A DNA stretch of 64,000 nucleotides, taken from positions 75,852-139,851 of the forward strand of contig JALHJB010000003.1 of assembly GCA_022839745.1 (NCBI GenBank), read 5' to 3'. Shown here one piece after another: positions 15,879 to 25,321 of this stretch. A program made the position numbers and the translations under genes. Position 1 is the first letter of the stretch; every line of letters starts with the position of its first letter. This DNA comes from Actinomycetes bacterium (lineage in GTDB: Bacteria > Actinomycetota > Coriobacteriia > Anaerosomatales > Anaerosomataceae). The notes under the pieces were generated by a model. That model searched no databases, was not told where the DNA came from, and saw nothing but the letters and a program-made list of their open reading frames with translations.

Positions 15879-16538
15879 TCACCCCTTCTCCGGTGCCCCA
15901 TCGGTCCGTGGCACGACACGCATCTCAAGCTCGCACCCTATCGCACGCGCATACCTGCGCACCGTGGCGAGTGAGGGCGAGAGACCTCGCGCATGCTCCA
16001 GCCGTGAGATGGCACTATCGGTGGTCCCCATCGCCCACGCTACCTCCAGCTGCGTCAGCCCTGAGTCCCGCCGACGACGAACGCATTCCCTGGCAATCAG
16101 GTACTCGTCTGCGAGCGATTCGAGCGCCAGGCAGAAGCCCGGCTTGCCGCGCGCCGCGCACGTGAACGCCGCCTGATCATGCGCGACCGGGTGATAGCCA
16201 GACCGCGGCAGATGATAGGTTCTCATGCGCCTCGAGGCCATGCGCTCCAGTTCGGCATATCCACCGCCACATCCCGCTTGTTCGGAATGAGCTAGGACCA
16301 CCAACACCCGCCCGGGCTCCGGTGCGCACAGGAACACCTGAGCTGACACTCCATCGCCCGACAGCCGCGCCCTCGTGACCCCCCAGGTTGCACGCCGCAG
16401 ACGCGGGATCCACGGTTCGATGCCGAAGCGCGTCACGGCGTCGATGACCCACGCGTAGTCCGCGAGCACATCCCCGGGCCAGGACCAGATCTCGTCTCGA
16501 ACTCGCGCGTTGAAGTAGTGGGTAGTGTTGTGTTCCAT
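15879..16538 (-). CDS. Single-chain fusion of HigB/Gp49-like domain and XRE helix-turn-helix
   Basis: 219 residues. The N-terminal half has EIWSWPGDVLADYAWVID, RLRRATWGVTRARL, VFLCAPEPGRVLVVLAHSEQ and ELERMASRRMRTY. This is the strand order and lysine/arginine tail of the Gp49/HigB RelE-superfamily toxins. The C-terminal third is an XRE domain: ARECVRRRRDSGLTQLEVAWAMGTTDSAISRLE. Toxin and antitoxin are normally two genes. ATG 16538 is chosen from the domain start; TTG 16577 is the alternative, and no ribosome binding site is clear. It may be a self-inhibited toxin or just a regulator that keeps a sensor domain. Confidence 0.65.
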   Translation of the reverse strand: MEHNTTHYFNARVRDEIWSWPGDVLADYAWVIDAVTRFGIEPWIPRLRRATWGVTRARLSGDGVSAQVFLCAPEPGRVLVVLAHSEQAGCGGGYAELERMASRRMRTYHLPRSGYHPVAHDQAAFTCAARGKPGFCLALESLADEYLIARECVRRRRDSGLTQLEVAWAMGTTDSAISRLEHARGLSPSLATVRRYARAIGCELEMRVVPRTDGAPEKG

Positions 16539-16577
16539 AGCGGGAAGACTAGCTGTCAACGCCAACCGGACGGTCAA

Positions 16578-16937
16578 CCGGGGCTAACCCTCTGTGCACG
16601 TCGAGCGCTCACACTGCGGCTCTGCCGGGAGTCACCCCGCCACAGACCCTCAGCGGACTTACCCGATATGCTAAGTCCGCTGAGGGCTCCGGGCAGTGGC
16701 AGCCGAAGCGCCCCCCCAGGAACAGGAATCGATGGTGTACGCACCAGGACGGGGCGGATCGGTCTTCACAGGGCGATCGAGCATGAAGGTGCCCGCATGG
16801 GGACGGAGCAGATGAGTCTTTGGGCAAGCGTGGAACGGTATGGGACCCACAGGATGCGACCCACGAGGCAGCACTCGCCTGCCTCGGCGGCTGAGCATGC
16901 GTTGGAAAGTGCGGGCCGGAGGCGGGCGGTGCGGCGG
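16578..16937. other. 360-base gene-free stretch with a perfect 15-bp inverted repeat
   Basis: No convincing gene is present. CCCTCAGCGGACTTA (16647-16661) pairs perfectly with TAAGTCCGCTGAGGG (16672-16686) around a 10-base loop. The rest is GC-rich and unassigned; a short frame from 16799 looks weakly protein-like but has no family. Confidence 0.7.
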
Positions 16938-17927
16938 CTACCGCGCTCCCGGATGCAGGTAGCACGCCACAAAGTGGCCGGGCGATACCTCCACGAGCGG
17001 CGGCATCTCATCGTCACACGCGCATCCCACGCACTCGCCCTTGGCATAGCAGCGGCCGGCGAATCGGCAGCCAGGCTTGGGGTCGATCGGACTCGTCACG
17101 TCACCCTCGAGCAGGATCCGCTTTGTGCGGAGCGCCGGGTTCGTCACCGGGATCGCCGAGAGGAGTGCCTTCGTATACGGGTGCAGCGGGTTTCGATACA
17201 GCTCCCGCTTCGGCGCAACCTCGACGAGCTTGCCCAGGTACATCACACCCACCCGATCGCTGATGTGCTTGACCACGTTGAGCCCGTGAGCGATGAACAA
17301 GTACGTCAGCCCGAACTCCTCGGACAGGTCGTCGAGGAGGTTCAGCACCTGCGCCTGGATGGACACGTCGAGCGCCGAGACGGGCTCGTCGCACACGATG
17401 AGCTTTGGCTCCATTGCCAGCGCGCGAGCGATGCCCACACGCTGGCGCTGACCGCCGCTGAACTCATGCGGAAACCGGTTACGATAGTTGGCCGAGAGGC
17501 CTACGGCGTTCAGCAGGTACCCCACACGATCATCGATCTTCTCGACCGGTTGCAGCCTGTTCACGCGAATCGGCTCGGCGATGATGTCGCCCACTGTCAT
17601 TCGTGGATTCAGCGACGCATATGGGTCCTGGAAGATCAACTGGATGTCGCGGCAGTAGCGACGCCGCTCCTTCGCGGACACCTTCGCCAGATCGACCCCG
17701 TTGTAGACGATCTCGCCGGCGGTGGGCTCGTACAGGTCCACCAGCAACTTGCCCACGGTGGTCTTCCCACACCCGGATTCCCCGACCAAACCGAACGTCT
17801 CACCCGGGTAGATGTCGAGCGAAAGGTCGTCCACTGCCTTGAGCACAGACGTGGTGCGTCCCAGCAGGTCACGGTCCATCGTGAAGTGCTTGGAGACGTT
17901 CCGAAGGCTGATCAGCGGTTCGGTCAC
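16938..17927 (-). CDS. Oligopeptide/dipeptide ABC transporter ATPase (OppF/DppF-type)
   Basis: 329 residues. Walker A GESGCGKTT, Q-loop IFQDPYASLNPRM, signature FSGGQRQRVGIARAL, Walker B LIVCDEPVSALDVSIQ and H-loop FIAHGL are all intact. The C-terminus has the oligopeptide_HPY extension NPLHPYTKALLSAIP and a Cys-rich CRFAGRCYAKGECVGC, which may hold a metal or FeS centre as in other OppF proteins. GTG 17927 overlaps the OppD stop by 4 bases (GTGA) with GGAGG just upstream. Last gene of the dpp operon. Confidence 0.93.
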   Translation of the reverse strand: MTEPLISLRNVSKHFTMDRDLLGRTTSVLKAVDDLSLDIYPGETFGLVGESGCGKTTVGKLLVDLYEPTAGEIVYNGVDLAKVSAKERRRYCRDIQLIFQDPYASLNPRMTVGDIIAEPIRVNRLQPVEKIDDRVGYLLNAVGLSANYRNRFPHEFSGGQRQRVGIARALAMEPKLIVCDEPVSALDVSIQAQVLNLLDDLSEEFGLTYLFIAHGLNVVKHISDRVGVMYLGKLVEVAPKRELYRNPLHPYTKALLSAIPVTNPALRTKRILLEGDVTSPIDPKPGCRFAGRCYAKGECVGCACDDEMPPLVEVSPGHFVACYLHPGAR

Positions 17928-19036
17928 GCGCGCACCTCCCCGGAAGCGGGGCCGGCCGGGCTGGGGCCGGCTGGGGTGGGGCCGGCTGGCGCGGACTCGG
18001 CGGGCGCGCACGCGGGCGCAGCGGGCTCTACGGCCGTCACGTCGACGAAGCACCGAAGCTTGCGCCCGTCCTCGAGCTCCACCAGCGGCGGCATGTCGCT
18101 CGCACAGCGGTCGATCGCCCAGCTGCAGCGCGGAGCGAACGCGCAGCCCTTCGGCAGGTTGAGCGGATTAGGCACCATACCCGGGATCATGTACAGCTGT
18201 CCGTCGTCCTCGGTGTCTTCCATGCCGGGGATGGATTCGAGCAACCCGAGCGTGTACGGGTGCAGCGGCCGTTCGAACAGCGCCTGCGCCGTGGCCTCCT
18301 CCACCACCTGGCCGCAGTACATGACCACCACTCGGTCGGCTGATTCGGCGACCACCCCGAGGTCGTGCGTGATAAGGATGACCGCCATCCCGATCTTCTC
18401 GCGCAGATCGGCGAGCAACGCCAGTATCTGGGCCTGGATAGTCACGTCGAGCGCGGTGGTGGGCTCGTCGGCGATCAGCAGATCCGGATCGCACGACAAT
18501 GCCATGGCGGTCATCACGCGCTGACGCATGCCACCCGACATCTGATGCGGGTACTCCTTGATGCGCTGCTCCGGGCTGGGGATCCCCACCAGGCGCAGCA
18601 TCTCGATCGCGCGCTCGGTGGCCGCCTTCTTGTCGAGCTTCATGTGCGTGCGGATGCTCTCAGTGAGCTGGTCCTCGATCGTGAACACCGGATTGAGGCT
18701 CGTCATCGGCTCCTGGAAGATCATCGAGATCTTGTTGCCGCGCACATCGCGCATCTCACGCTTCGACAGCAACAGCAGGTCCTGGCCCCGGTAGCGCACC
18801 TCGCCAGCCACCACACGCCCCGGCGGCTGCAGCAACTGCAGGATCGACAGCGACGCCACGCTCTTGCCCGAGCCCGATTCACCCACGATCGCCAACACCT
18901 CGCCGGCGTGCACGCTGAAGCTCACATCGCGCACCGCCTGGACCGTGCCGCGCTTCATCACGAAGTCGGTGGAGAGGCCCTTCACATCGAGGATGATGGG
19001 GCACTCGGAAGTTGTCGTGGTGTCTGACGTGGTCAT
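17924..19036 (-). CDS. Oligopeptide/dipeptide ABC transporter ATPase (OppD/DppD-type)
   Basis: 370 residues. Walker A GESGSGKSV, IFQEPMTSLNPVF, signature MSGGMRQRVMTAMAL, Walker B LLIADEPTTALDVTIQ, ITHDLGV, then the PLHPYTLGLLESIPG extension and CAFAPRCSWAIDRC. Together with the F-type subunit it powers peptide import. The last 35 residues are a low-complexity Ala/Pro/Gly tail (repeats of AGPTPAGPSPAGP type) not usual for the family. It follows the permease gene by 9 bases. Confidence 0.93.
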   Translation of the reverse strand: MTTSDTTTTSECPIILDVKGLSTDFVMKRGTVQAVRDVSFSVHAGEVLAIVGESGSGKSVASLSILQLLQPPGRVVAGEVRYRGQDLLLLSKREMRDVRGNKISMIFQEPMTSLNPVFTIEDQLTESIRTHMKLDKKAATERAIEMLRLVGIPSPEQRIKEYPHQMSGGMRQRVMTAMALSCDPDLLIADEPTTALDVTIQAQILALLADLREKIGMAVILITHDLGVVAESADRVVVMYCGQVVEEATAQALFERPLHPYTLGLLESIPGMEDTEDDGQLYMIPGMVPNPLNLPKGCAFAPRCSWAIDRCASDMPPLVELEDGRKLRCFVDVTAVEPAAPACAPAESAPAGPTPAGPSPAGPASGEVRA

Positions 19037-19045
19037 CGCCGGCCC

Positions 19046-20038
19046 TTACTTGATCCGTGCGCGGGGGTCGAGCGCATCGCGCAGACCGTCGCCGAGCAGG
19101 TTGAACGCGAGCACCGTGGCCGTGATGGCCATGCCCGGATACAGCAGCGTGTGCGGGGCCTGGAAGATGAATCCGCGCGCCCGGCCCAGCATGTCGCCCC
19201 ACTCGGGCTGCGGCGGCTGAACGCCCAGGCCGAGGAAGCCGAGCGCCGCGGTATCGAGGATCGCACTCGAGATGCCGAGCGTGGCACGCACGATGATCAC
19301 CGAGAGCGCATTTGGCAACACGTGCCTGAAGATGATGCGCGCGTCCGAGAGTCCCACCACGTGCGCCGCCGCGATGTAGTCGTTCTCTTTGATCGACAGG
19401 ATGTTGCCCCGCACGATCCGCGCGTACTCGGGGATCGACACCAGGCCGATGGCGATCACCGCTTTGTCGATGCCCTTGCCGAGGGCCGCCATCAGGGTGA
19501 TGGCGAGCAGGATCGAGGGGATGGCGAGCATCATGTCCATCACGCGCATGATGACGGTGTCCACCCAGCCACCCGCGTAGCCGGCGATCGCACCGAGGAC
19601 GATGCCGGTGGTCAACGCGATGGAGACGGCGAGCAGACCGACGGTGAGCGAAACGCGGGTCCCGGCGATCACCCTGCTGAAGATGTCCATGCCGAGCTGG
19701 TCGGTACCGAACCAGTGCTCCGCGCTCGGCGGCTTGAGTGCGTTGGACATCTCGGTCTCGATGGGATTGTACGGCGTGATGTACGGCCCTATCACGGCGA
19801 TCACAACGAGCGCCAGGACGAAGACGAGGCTCACGAGCGCCGCGCGGTTGGCCCGCAGGCTCCGCCACATCTCGAGCCACTGGTTCTCGGGCTTCTCGTG
19901 GAACGTCTCGTCGTGGTCGTACACGGGGATCTGGCCATCGGGCAGCGCGATGCCCATCGCGAACGTCTCGTCGGCCTTCTGGCTCTCGCTCCCCCTGCTG
20001 GGGACCTCGTTGACGGAGGATTGGTTCCACTCGCTCAT
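19046..20038 (-). CDS. Peptide ABC transporter permease, DppC/OppC-type
   Basis: 330 residues. An N-terminal hydrophilic stretch of about 70 residues precedes the first membrane helix (LVSLVFVLALVVIAVIG). Five more helices and the permease loop EYARIVRGNILSIKENDYIAAAHVVGLSDARIIFRHVLPN follow; this loop carries the EAA-type contact with the ATPases. HWFGTDQLGMDIFSRVIAGTR is characteristic of DppC. ATG 20038 lies 3 bases after the DppB stop, with GGAG 8 bases upstream. Confidence 0.93.
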   Translation of the reverse strand: MSEWNQSSVNEVPSRGSESQKADETFAMGIALPDGQIPVYDHDETFHEKPENQWLEMWRSLRANRAALVSLVFVLALVVIAVIGPYITPYNPIETEMSNALKPPSAEHWFGTDQLGMDIFSRVIAGTRVSLTVGLLAVSIALTTGIVLGAIAGYAGGWVDTVIMRVMDMMLAIPSILLAITLMAALGKGIDKAVIAIGLVSIPEYARIVRGNILSIKENDYIAAAHVVGLSDARIIFRHVLPNALSVIIVRATLGISSAILDTAALGFLGLGVQPPQPEWGDMLGRARGFIFQAPHTLLYPGMAITATVLAFNLLGDGLRDALDPRARIK

Positions 20039-20040
20039 GG

Positions 20041-21060
20041 CTACCGCTCCTTCTTCGACGAGTACTTGATGCGCGGGTCGAGTGTTGCGTACGCCAGATC
20101 GGCCACGAGGTTGATGGTCGCGAAGATGACCGCAACCAGGAGCACGATGCCCTGGACCACAGGGAAGTCCGATTTCAGGATGCAGTCGACCGTGAACTTG
20201 CCGATGCCCGGCCACGAGAACACGCTCTCGGTGAGAAGCGCGCCGCCGAGGAGCGAGCCGAACTGCAGGCCAATGACGGTCGTCACCGGGATGAGCGAGG
20301 GGCGCAACGCGTGCTTGCCGATGACCTTCCCCTCGCTGATGCCCTTGGCGCGCGCGGTCCGGATGTAGTCCTGGCCGAGCGTCTCGAGCATCGATGAACG
20401 CGTCATCCGGGTGATGATCGCCATGGAGTACATGCCGAGCGCGAGCGCCGGCAGGATGATGTGCTGGAGCGCGTTACCAAATGCCTCCCAGTTGCCTTCG
20501 AGGAGCGCATCGATCATGTAGAAGCCGGTGACTTCGGCGGGCTTGAGAAGCACGTCGATCCGGCCGCCCGAGGGCAGCAGGTGCAGATAACCGCTGAAGA
20601 ACATGATGAGCAGGATACCGAGCCAGAAGATGGGGATCGAGACGCCCACCAGCGCGAACAACGAGCCGGCGGCGTCGAAGATCGAGTTCTTCTTCACTGC
20701 GGCGACCACGCCGAGCAGGATGCCCACGATCGAGGCGAACACGATCGCCGCGATGGCAAGCTCGATGGTGGCCGGGAACCGGGCGAAGATCTCCTCGGTC
20801 ACCGGCGTCTTGGTGTAGTAGGAGGTGCCGAGATCGCCCTTGAACGCGCCCGTCAGGTACTTGAAGTACTGGGTGACGACCGGGTCGTTGAGCCCGTTGG
20901 CGTCGCGCCACGCCTCGATCGTCTCGATGGTCGCATGCTGACCGAGCACGATAGGCGCCGGATCGGGCGAGAACACCCGCATGAGCGCGAACACGATGAT
21001 GGAAACCCCGATCATGACCGGGATGACCATCAGCACTCGCTTGATGACGTACTTCAGCAT
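20041..21060 (-). CDS. Peptide ABC transporter permease, DppB/OppB-type
   Basis: 339 residues. Starts KYVIKRVLMVIPVMIGVSIIVFALM, the classic DppB first helix. LGDLGTSYYTKTPV-like DLGTSYYTKTPVTEEI and the EAA loop MLETLGQDYIRTARAKGISEGKVIGKHALRPSLIPV are present, and it ends DLAYATLDPRIKY. It partners DppC to form the pore. About 90 bases separate it from the upstream binding-protein gene, filled by a large hairpin. Confidence 0.94.
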   Translation of the reverse strand: MLKYVIKRVLMVIPVMIGVSIIVFALMRVFSPDPAPIVLGQHATIETIEAWRDANGLNDPVVTQYFKYLTGAFKGDLGTSYYTKTPVTEEIFARFPATIELAIAAIVFASIVGILLGVVAAVKKNSIFDAAGSLFALVGVSIPIFWLGILLIMFFSGYLHLLPSGGRIDVLLKPAEVTGFYMIDALLEGNWEAFGNALQHIILPALALGMYSMAIITRMTRSSMLETLGQDYIRTARAKGISEGKVIGKHALRPSLIPVTTVIGLQFGSLLGGALLTESVFSWPGIGKFTVDCILKSDFPVVQGIVLLVAVIFATINLVADLAYATLDPRIKYSSKKER

Positions 21061-21082
21061 GTGTGGATGCTCTCAGGGGAGT

Positions 21083-21135
21083 CTGCGAGCGCGCAGCCGG
21101 GAGTCGCGAGGTGCGACCCCCGGCTGCGCTCGCAG
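21083..21135 (-). terminator. Large intra-operon hairpin between binding protein and permease
   Basis: CTGCGAGCGCGCAGCCGGG pairs with CCCGGCTGCGCTCGCAG apart from a 2-base bulge, giving about 17 bp with an 18-base loop. It has no T-run. It is likely an mRNA-stabilising or partial terminator element that keeps the binding protein more abundant than the permease. Confidence 0.6.
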
Positions 21136-21149
21136 GTGGGTGGTCCGAG

Positions 21150-22733
21150 CTATTCGGCGGCCACGACCACGTCTTTGAGGAACACGTTACCGGTCACGTG
21201 ATACACGAAACCGGAGACCTGCGGTCGGAAGGCGGCAAGCGTCTTCGCGTGCGAGATCGGCAGCCAGATCGCGCGCTCGGCCACGTACTTCTCCATCTCA
21301 CCGTAGGCGGCGTTACGCTCGTCGCCGTTGGGGAGCGCCAGCGCGTCTTTGACCATCTGCTGGTAGGTCGGGTCCTGCCAACGGGCCACGTTCATCGTGG
21401 GATCCGGGTCGGACAGCAGGTTCATGAAGTTGTCCGGGTCGCCGTTGTCGCCGATCCAGCCGTAGAAGCAGATGTCGTAGTCGCCCGCGCGGACCTTCTC
21501 CTTGTAGGTGGTCCAGTCGAACGTGTCGATCGTGCACTCCACGCCCACCTTCTGCAGGTAGCCCTGGATCGCGGTGGCCAGCGCAACACCGGTGGCGGCG
21601 TTGTACGGGCGCGGGTTGGTGTAGGTGATCATGTGGACCTTGGTGATGCCAGCGGCGGCAAGACCGGCCTTGGCAGCCTCAGGGTCGTACTCGACCTGCT
21701 TGACCGTGGCATCGAAGCCCGGCACAAAGGTCGGCAGGATCGTGTCGGCCACGTCGGAGTAGCCCTGGTACAGGCTCGTCACGAGCTCTTCGCGATCGAT
21801 CGCCTGCGAGAAAGCCACGCGCGCGGCCTGGTCCTTGAACAGCGGGGTCGTGGTGTTGTAGGCCATGTAGTTGATGTTCATGCCCTCGGCCTCGAAGAGC
21901 TCGTCGCCCGCCGAGGTGATCTGCTCGACCACGGTGGCGTCGATGCCATCGATCATGTCGACTTCACCGTTGTTGAGCGCAAGCACGCGTGCCGAGTTGT
22001 CGGCGATGAAGCGGAAGATGACGTTCTTGGTCTTGGCGGGCTCGCCCCAGTAGTCGTCGTTGCGCACGAGGACGATGTTCTCGCCCTTGTTCCACTCGAC
22101 GAACTTGTAAGGGCCGGTGCCCACCGGAGTCTCCATGACGGAGTTGTTGCCGGCCTCGAGCGCGGCCGGGCTGACGATCGGAGCGGCCATGCTCATCGCC
22201 AGATTGGCGAGGAACGCGGTGTTGGGTGCGGTGAGGTTGATGGTGACGGTGTACTCATCGTCGACCACGACGTCCTTGACCGAGCCGAACACGAAACCGG
22301 CGTAGCCCATCTCCTCGGTGACCTTCGGCGGGAGCTGGCGGTCGATGTTGAACTTCACCGCCTCAGCGTTGAAGTCCGTGCCGTCGTGGAACTTGACGCC
22401 CTCGCGGAGCTTGAAGGTGTAGGCGAGTCCGTCGTCGCTGATGGTCCATGATTCGGCCAGCGAAGGCTCCACCTCGGTGGACTCGGAGTTGTACTTCAGC
22501 AGGCCCTCGTAGATGTTGACGATGACCTTGGAGGACTCACCATCGTCGACGAGCGCCGGATCGAGTCCACGGGGGTCAGCGCCCTGTGCATACGTGAACG
22601 TATCCACAGTGGCTGCCTCGGCGGGCTCTTCCGCTGCGGGCTCTTCCTCAGACTCGGCGGCGCAGCCAGCGAGCGCTGTGACGACGAGAGCGAGGGCGAG
22701 CACGAGCGACAGTAGCCGTGCAGACTTCTTCAT
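21150..22733 (-). CDS. Family-5 peptide-type ABC substrate-binding lipoprotein (copy 2)
   Basis: 527 residues. Lipoprotein signal ends VTALAGC, followed by a Glu-rich linker. QGADPRGLDPALVDDGESSK, LAESWTISDDGLAYTFKLREGVKFHDG and YQGYSDVADTILP match the SBP_bac_5 family and the paralogue at 14222 almost segment by segment. ATG 22733 follows GGAAGGAAAGG. First gene of the five-gene importer operon (binding protein, B, C, D, F). Confidence 0.94.
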   Translation of the reverse strand: MKKSARLLSLVLALALVVTALAGCAAESEEEPAAEEPAEAATVDTFTYAQGADPRGLDPALVDDGESSKVIVNIYEGLLKYNSESTEVEPSLAESWTISDDGLAYTFKLREGVKFHDGTDFNAEAVKFNIDRQLPPKVTEEMGYAGFVFGSVKDVVVDDEYTVTINLTAPNTAFLANLAMSMAAPIVSPAALEAGNNSVMETPVGTGPYKFVEWNKGENIVLVRNDDYWGEPAKTKNVIFRFIADNSARVLALNNGEVDMIDGIDATVVEQITSAGDELFEAEGMNINYMAYNTTTPLFKDQAARVAFSQAIDREELVTSLYQGYSDVADTILPTFVPGFDATVKQVEYDPEAAKAGLAAAGITKVHMITYTNPRPYNAATGVALATAIQGYLQKVGVECTIDTFDWTTYKEKVRAGDYDICFYGWIGDNGDPDNFMNLLSDPDPTMNVARWQDPTYQQMVKDALALPNGDERNAAYGEMEKYVAERAIWLPISHAKTLAAFRPQVSGFVYHVTGNVFLKDVVVAAE

Positions 22734-22862
22734 GCCCTTTCCTTCCTCTTCCTTCGACTCTGGATGGAGACTCGCCGTCGCATGTGCGGCGGATGAACGA
22801 AGTGTAGCGCAGGAAAACCATGTGTGAAATGACGTTAACACGGCCGGGGAGCCGCCGGTTCG

Positions 22863-23099
22863 TCAGCGGCGTTTGCGCGGGTAGAGAGGGCGCTCAGCGG
22901 CGCATGCCACACGCGCATACGCCTCGGCCTGTGGGTCCTCGAGAGCGGCGTCTCCCTGTGCGATAGCGATGACCACCGCGGGCGCTGCCGAGCACGTGCA
23001 GCGCCACAGGAAGTACAGCGGCACACCACCCGCCTCGAGCGCGAACGCGATGCGGTCGAACAGCAGGTGCGAGTACGGCTGCAGCAACGCGTCTTCCAT
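22863..23099 (-). CDS. Small hypothetical protein
   Basis: 78 residues, no family recognised. The sequence includes LLFDRIAFALEAGGVPLYFLWRCTCSAAPAVVIAIAQG with a Cys-x-Cys pair, and ends in a basic YPRKRR. ATG 23099 has only a weak AGGG upstream. Coding is plausible by composition but not certain. It lies alone between two transporter loci. Confidence 0.4.
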   Translation of the reverse strand: MEDALLQPYSHLLFDRIAFALEAGGVPLYFLWRCTCSAAPAVVIAIAQGDAALEDPQAEAYARVACAAERPLYPRKRR

Positions 23100-23261
23100 G
23101 GGAAGCCCTACGAGCAGGCACTATCGGGTTTCCTCGCGGCGCACTTGATGTGATGAGAGGGTCCGGGGTTCCCACTCACACACGCTTGGGGTATACCAGG
23201 CTACGGCGCACCGGGTACGACCGATACGCCATACGCGTGTCGCGGACCAAAGGGGGAACGC

Positions 23262-24016
<755 letters not shown>

Positions 24017-24017
<1 letters not shown>

Positions 24018-25312
24018 TGCGGCGCTTCCTAGTGCTCCTCAAGAAGGAGCTCCGCGAGCTGCTCACGCTGCAGACGCTGCTGCCGTTCGTGATCGTGATC
24101 GCGGTGTTCGGGGTCCTCGGCCAGACGCTCTCGGCGGTGAGCGCCGAGCAGTCCGCGGCCGCCCCGCTCGCCGTGGCCGATGAGGACGGCGGTCCATATG
24201 CGCAGGTAGTGCTTGAAGCGCTCGAGCTAGCCGGCTTCGAGACCGTGACAGTAGACGGGCCGCTCACCGAGGACACCGCGCAGGACCTGCTCGACTCGGC
24301 CGAGGCCAACATCGTGATCGGCATCCCCGCTGGCTTCTCCAAGGCGATCGCCGCGGGCCAGACGCAACGGCTCCCCAGCTGGACGCGCGTACGCAACTTC
24401 TCCTTCATCGGGAATACCGACATCGCGTCGTTCGATGGCGCCATGAGCGTGGTGAACTCGGCTGTCGCGGCCTCCGTTGCGGCCGAGGCGGCACCCAGTG
24501 TGCCGCCGGCGATGCTGCAGCAGCCCGTGGCCCCCGCCGAGCACGTGATCATCGGCGACCGCTCCGCCGAGACGCCCGCGATCGCCGTGATGTCGTTCGT
24601 GAGCCAGCAGACCACCTTCATCCCGATCGTGCTGTTCCTGGTGATCGTGTTCGCCGCCCAGATGATCGCCACCGCTGTCGCCACCGAGAAAGAGAACAAG
24701 ACGCTTGAGACGCTGCTCTCCTACCCGGTCACGCGCACGGCGATCGTCACTTCCAAGATGGTGGCCGCCGGCCTCGTGGCGCTGCTGTCCGCCGCCGCGT
24801 ACATGCTCGGCATGCAGCAGTACATGAGCGGGATGGAGGCGAGCATGGGCGGTGGCACCGAAAGCGCAGCAGCGGCGTCGGCCGCCGCCATGCAGCAGCT
24901 CGGCCTCACGTATGGACCCACCGACTACCTGATGCTCGGGCTCACGCTCTTCGCGAGCATCCTGGTGGCGCTCTCGATCGCCATCATCCTCGGCGCGTTC
25001 GCTGAGAGCGTGAAGTCGGTGGGCTCGCTCATCACGCCGCTGATGGTGCTGATCCTGGTGCCATACCTGCTCACGCTCATCGTGGACCTGTCCGTCATGC
25101 CCGACGCGGTCCGCTACGCGGTGATGGCGATCCCGTTCACGTACCCGTTCGTCACCGGACCGGCGTTGTTCCTCGGCAACTACGGCCTCGTGTGGTGGGG
25201 CATCGCGTACCAGTTGGTGTGGTTCGCGGTGTTCGCCGCCATCGCGGCGCGCGTGTTCTCGAGCGACCGGATCCTCACCATGAAGCTGTCGTTCGGACGG
25301 AAGAAGCGCTGA
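24017..25312 (+). CDS. ABC-2 type permease, NatB-like
   Basis: 431 residues. One N-terminal helix (LLPFVIVIAVFGVLGQTL), a large extracytoplasmic domain of about 170 residues, then five or so helices: FIPIVLFLVIVFAAQMIAT, IVTSKMVAAGLVALLSA, YLMLGLTLFASILVALSIA, LITPLMVLILVPYLLTLIV and IAYQLVWFAVFAAI. KENKTLETLLSYPVTRTAIVTSK is the conserved coupling region of NatB/YhaP-type permeases. An Ala/Met/Ser-rich insertion (around 270-295) lies between two helices. Substrate unknown; Na+ export is one possibility from the family. Confidence 0.88.
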
Positions 25313-25321
25313 GAGCGAGCG

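Noticed and set aside
16938..17927. OppF frame extended upstream to 18053
   Set aside because: The extension overlaps the low-complexity OppD tail; GTG 17927 with GGAGG and a GTGA overlap is the natural start.
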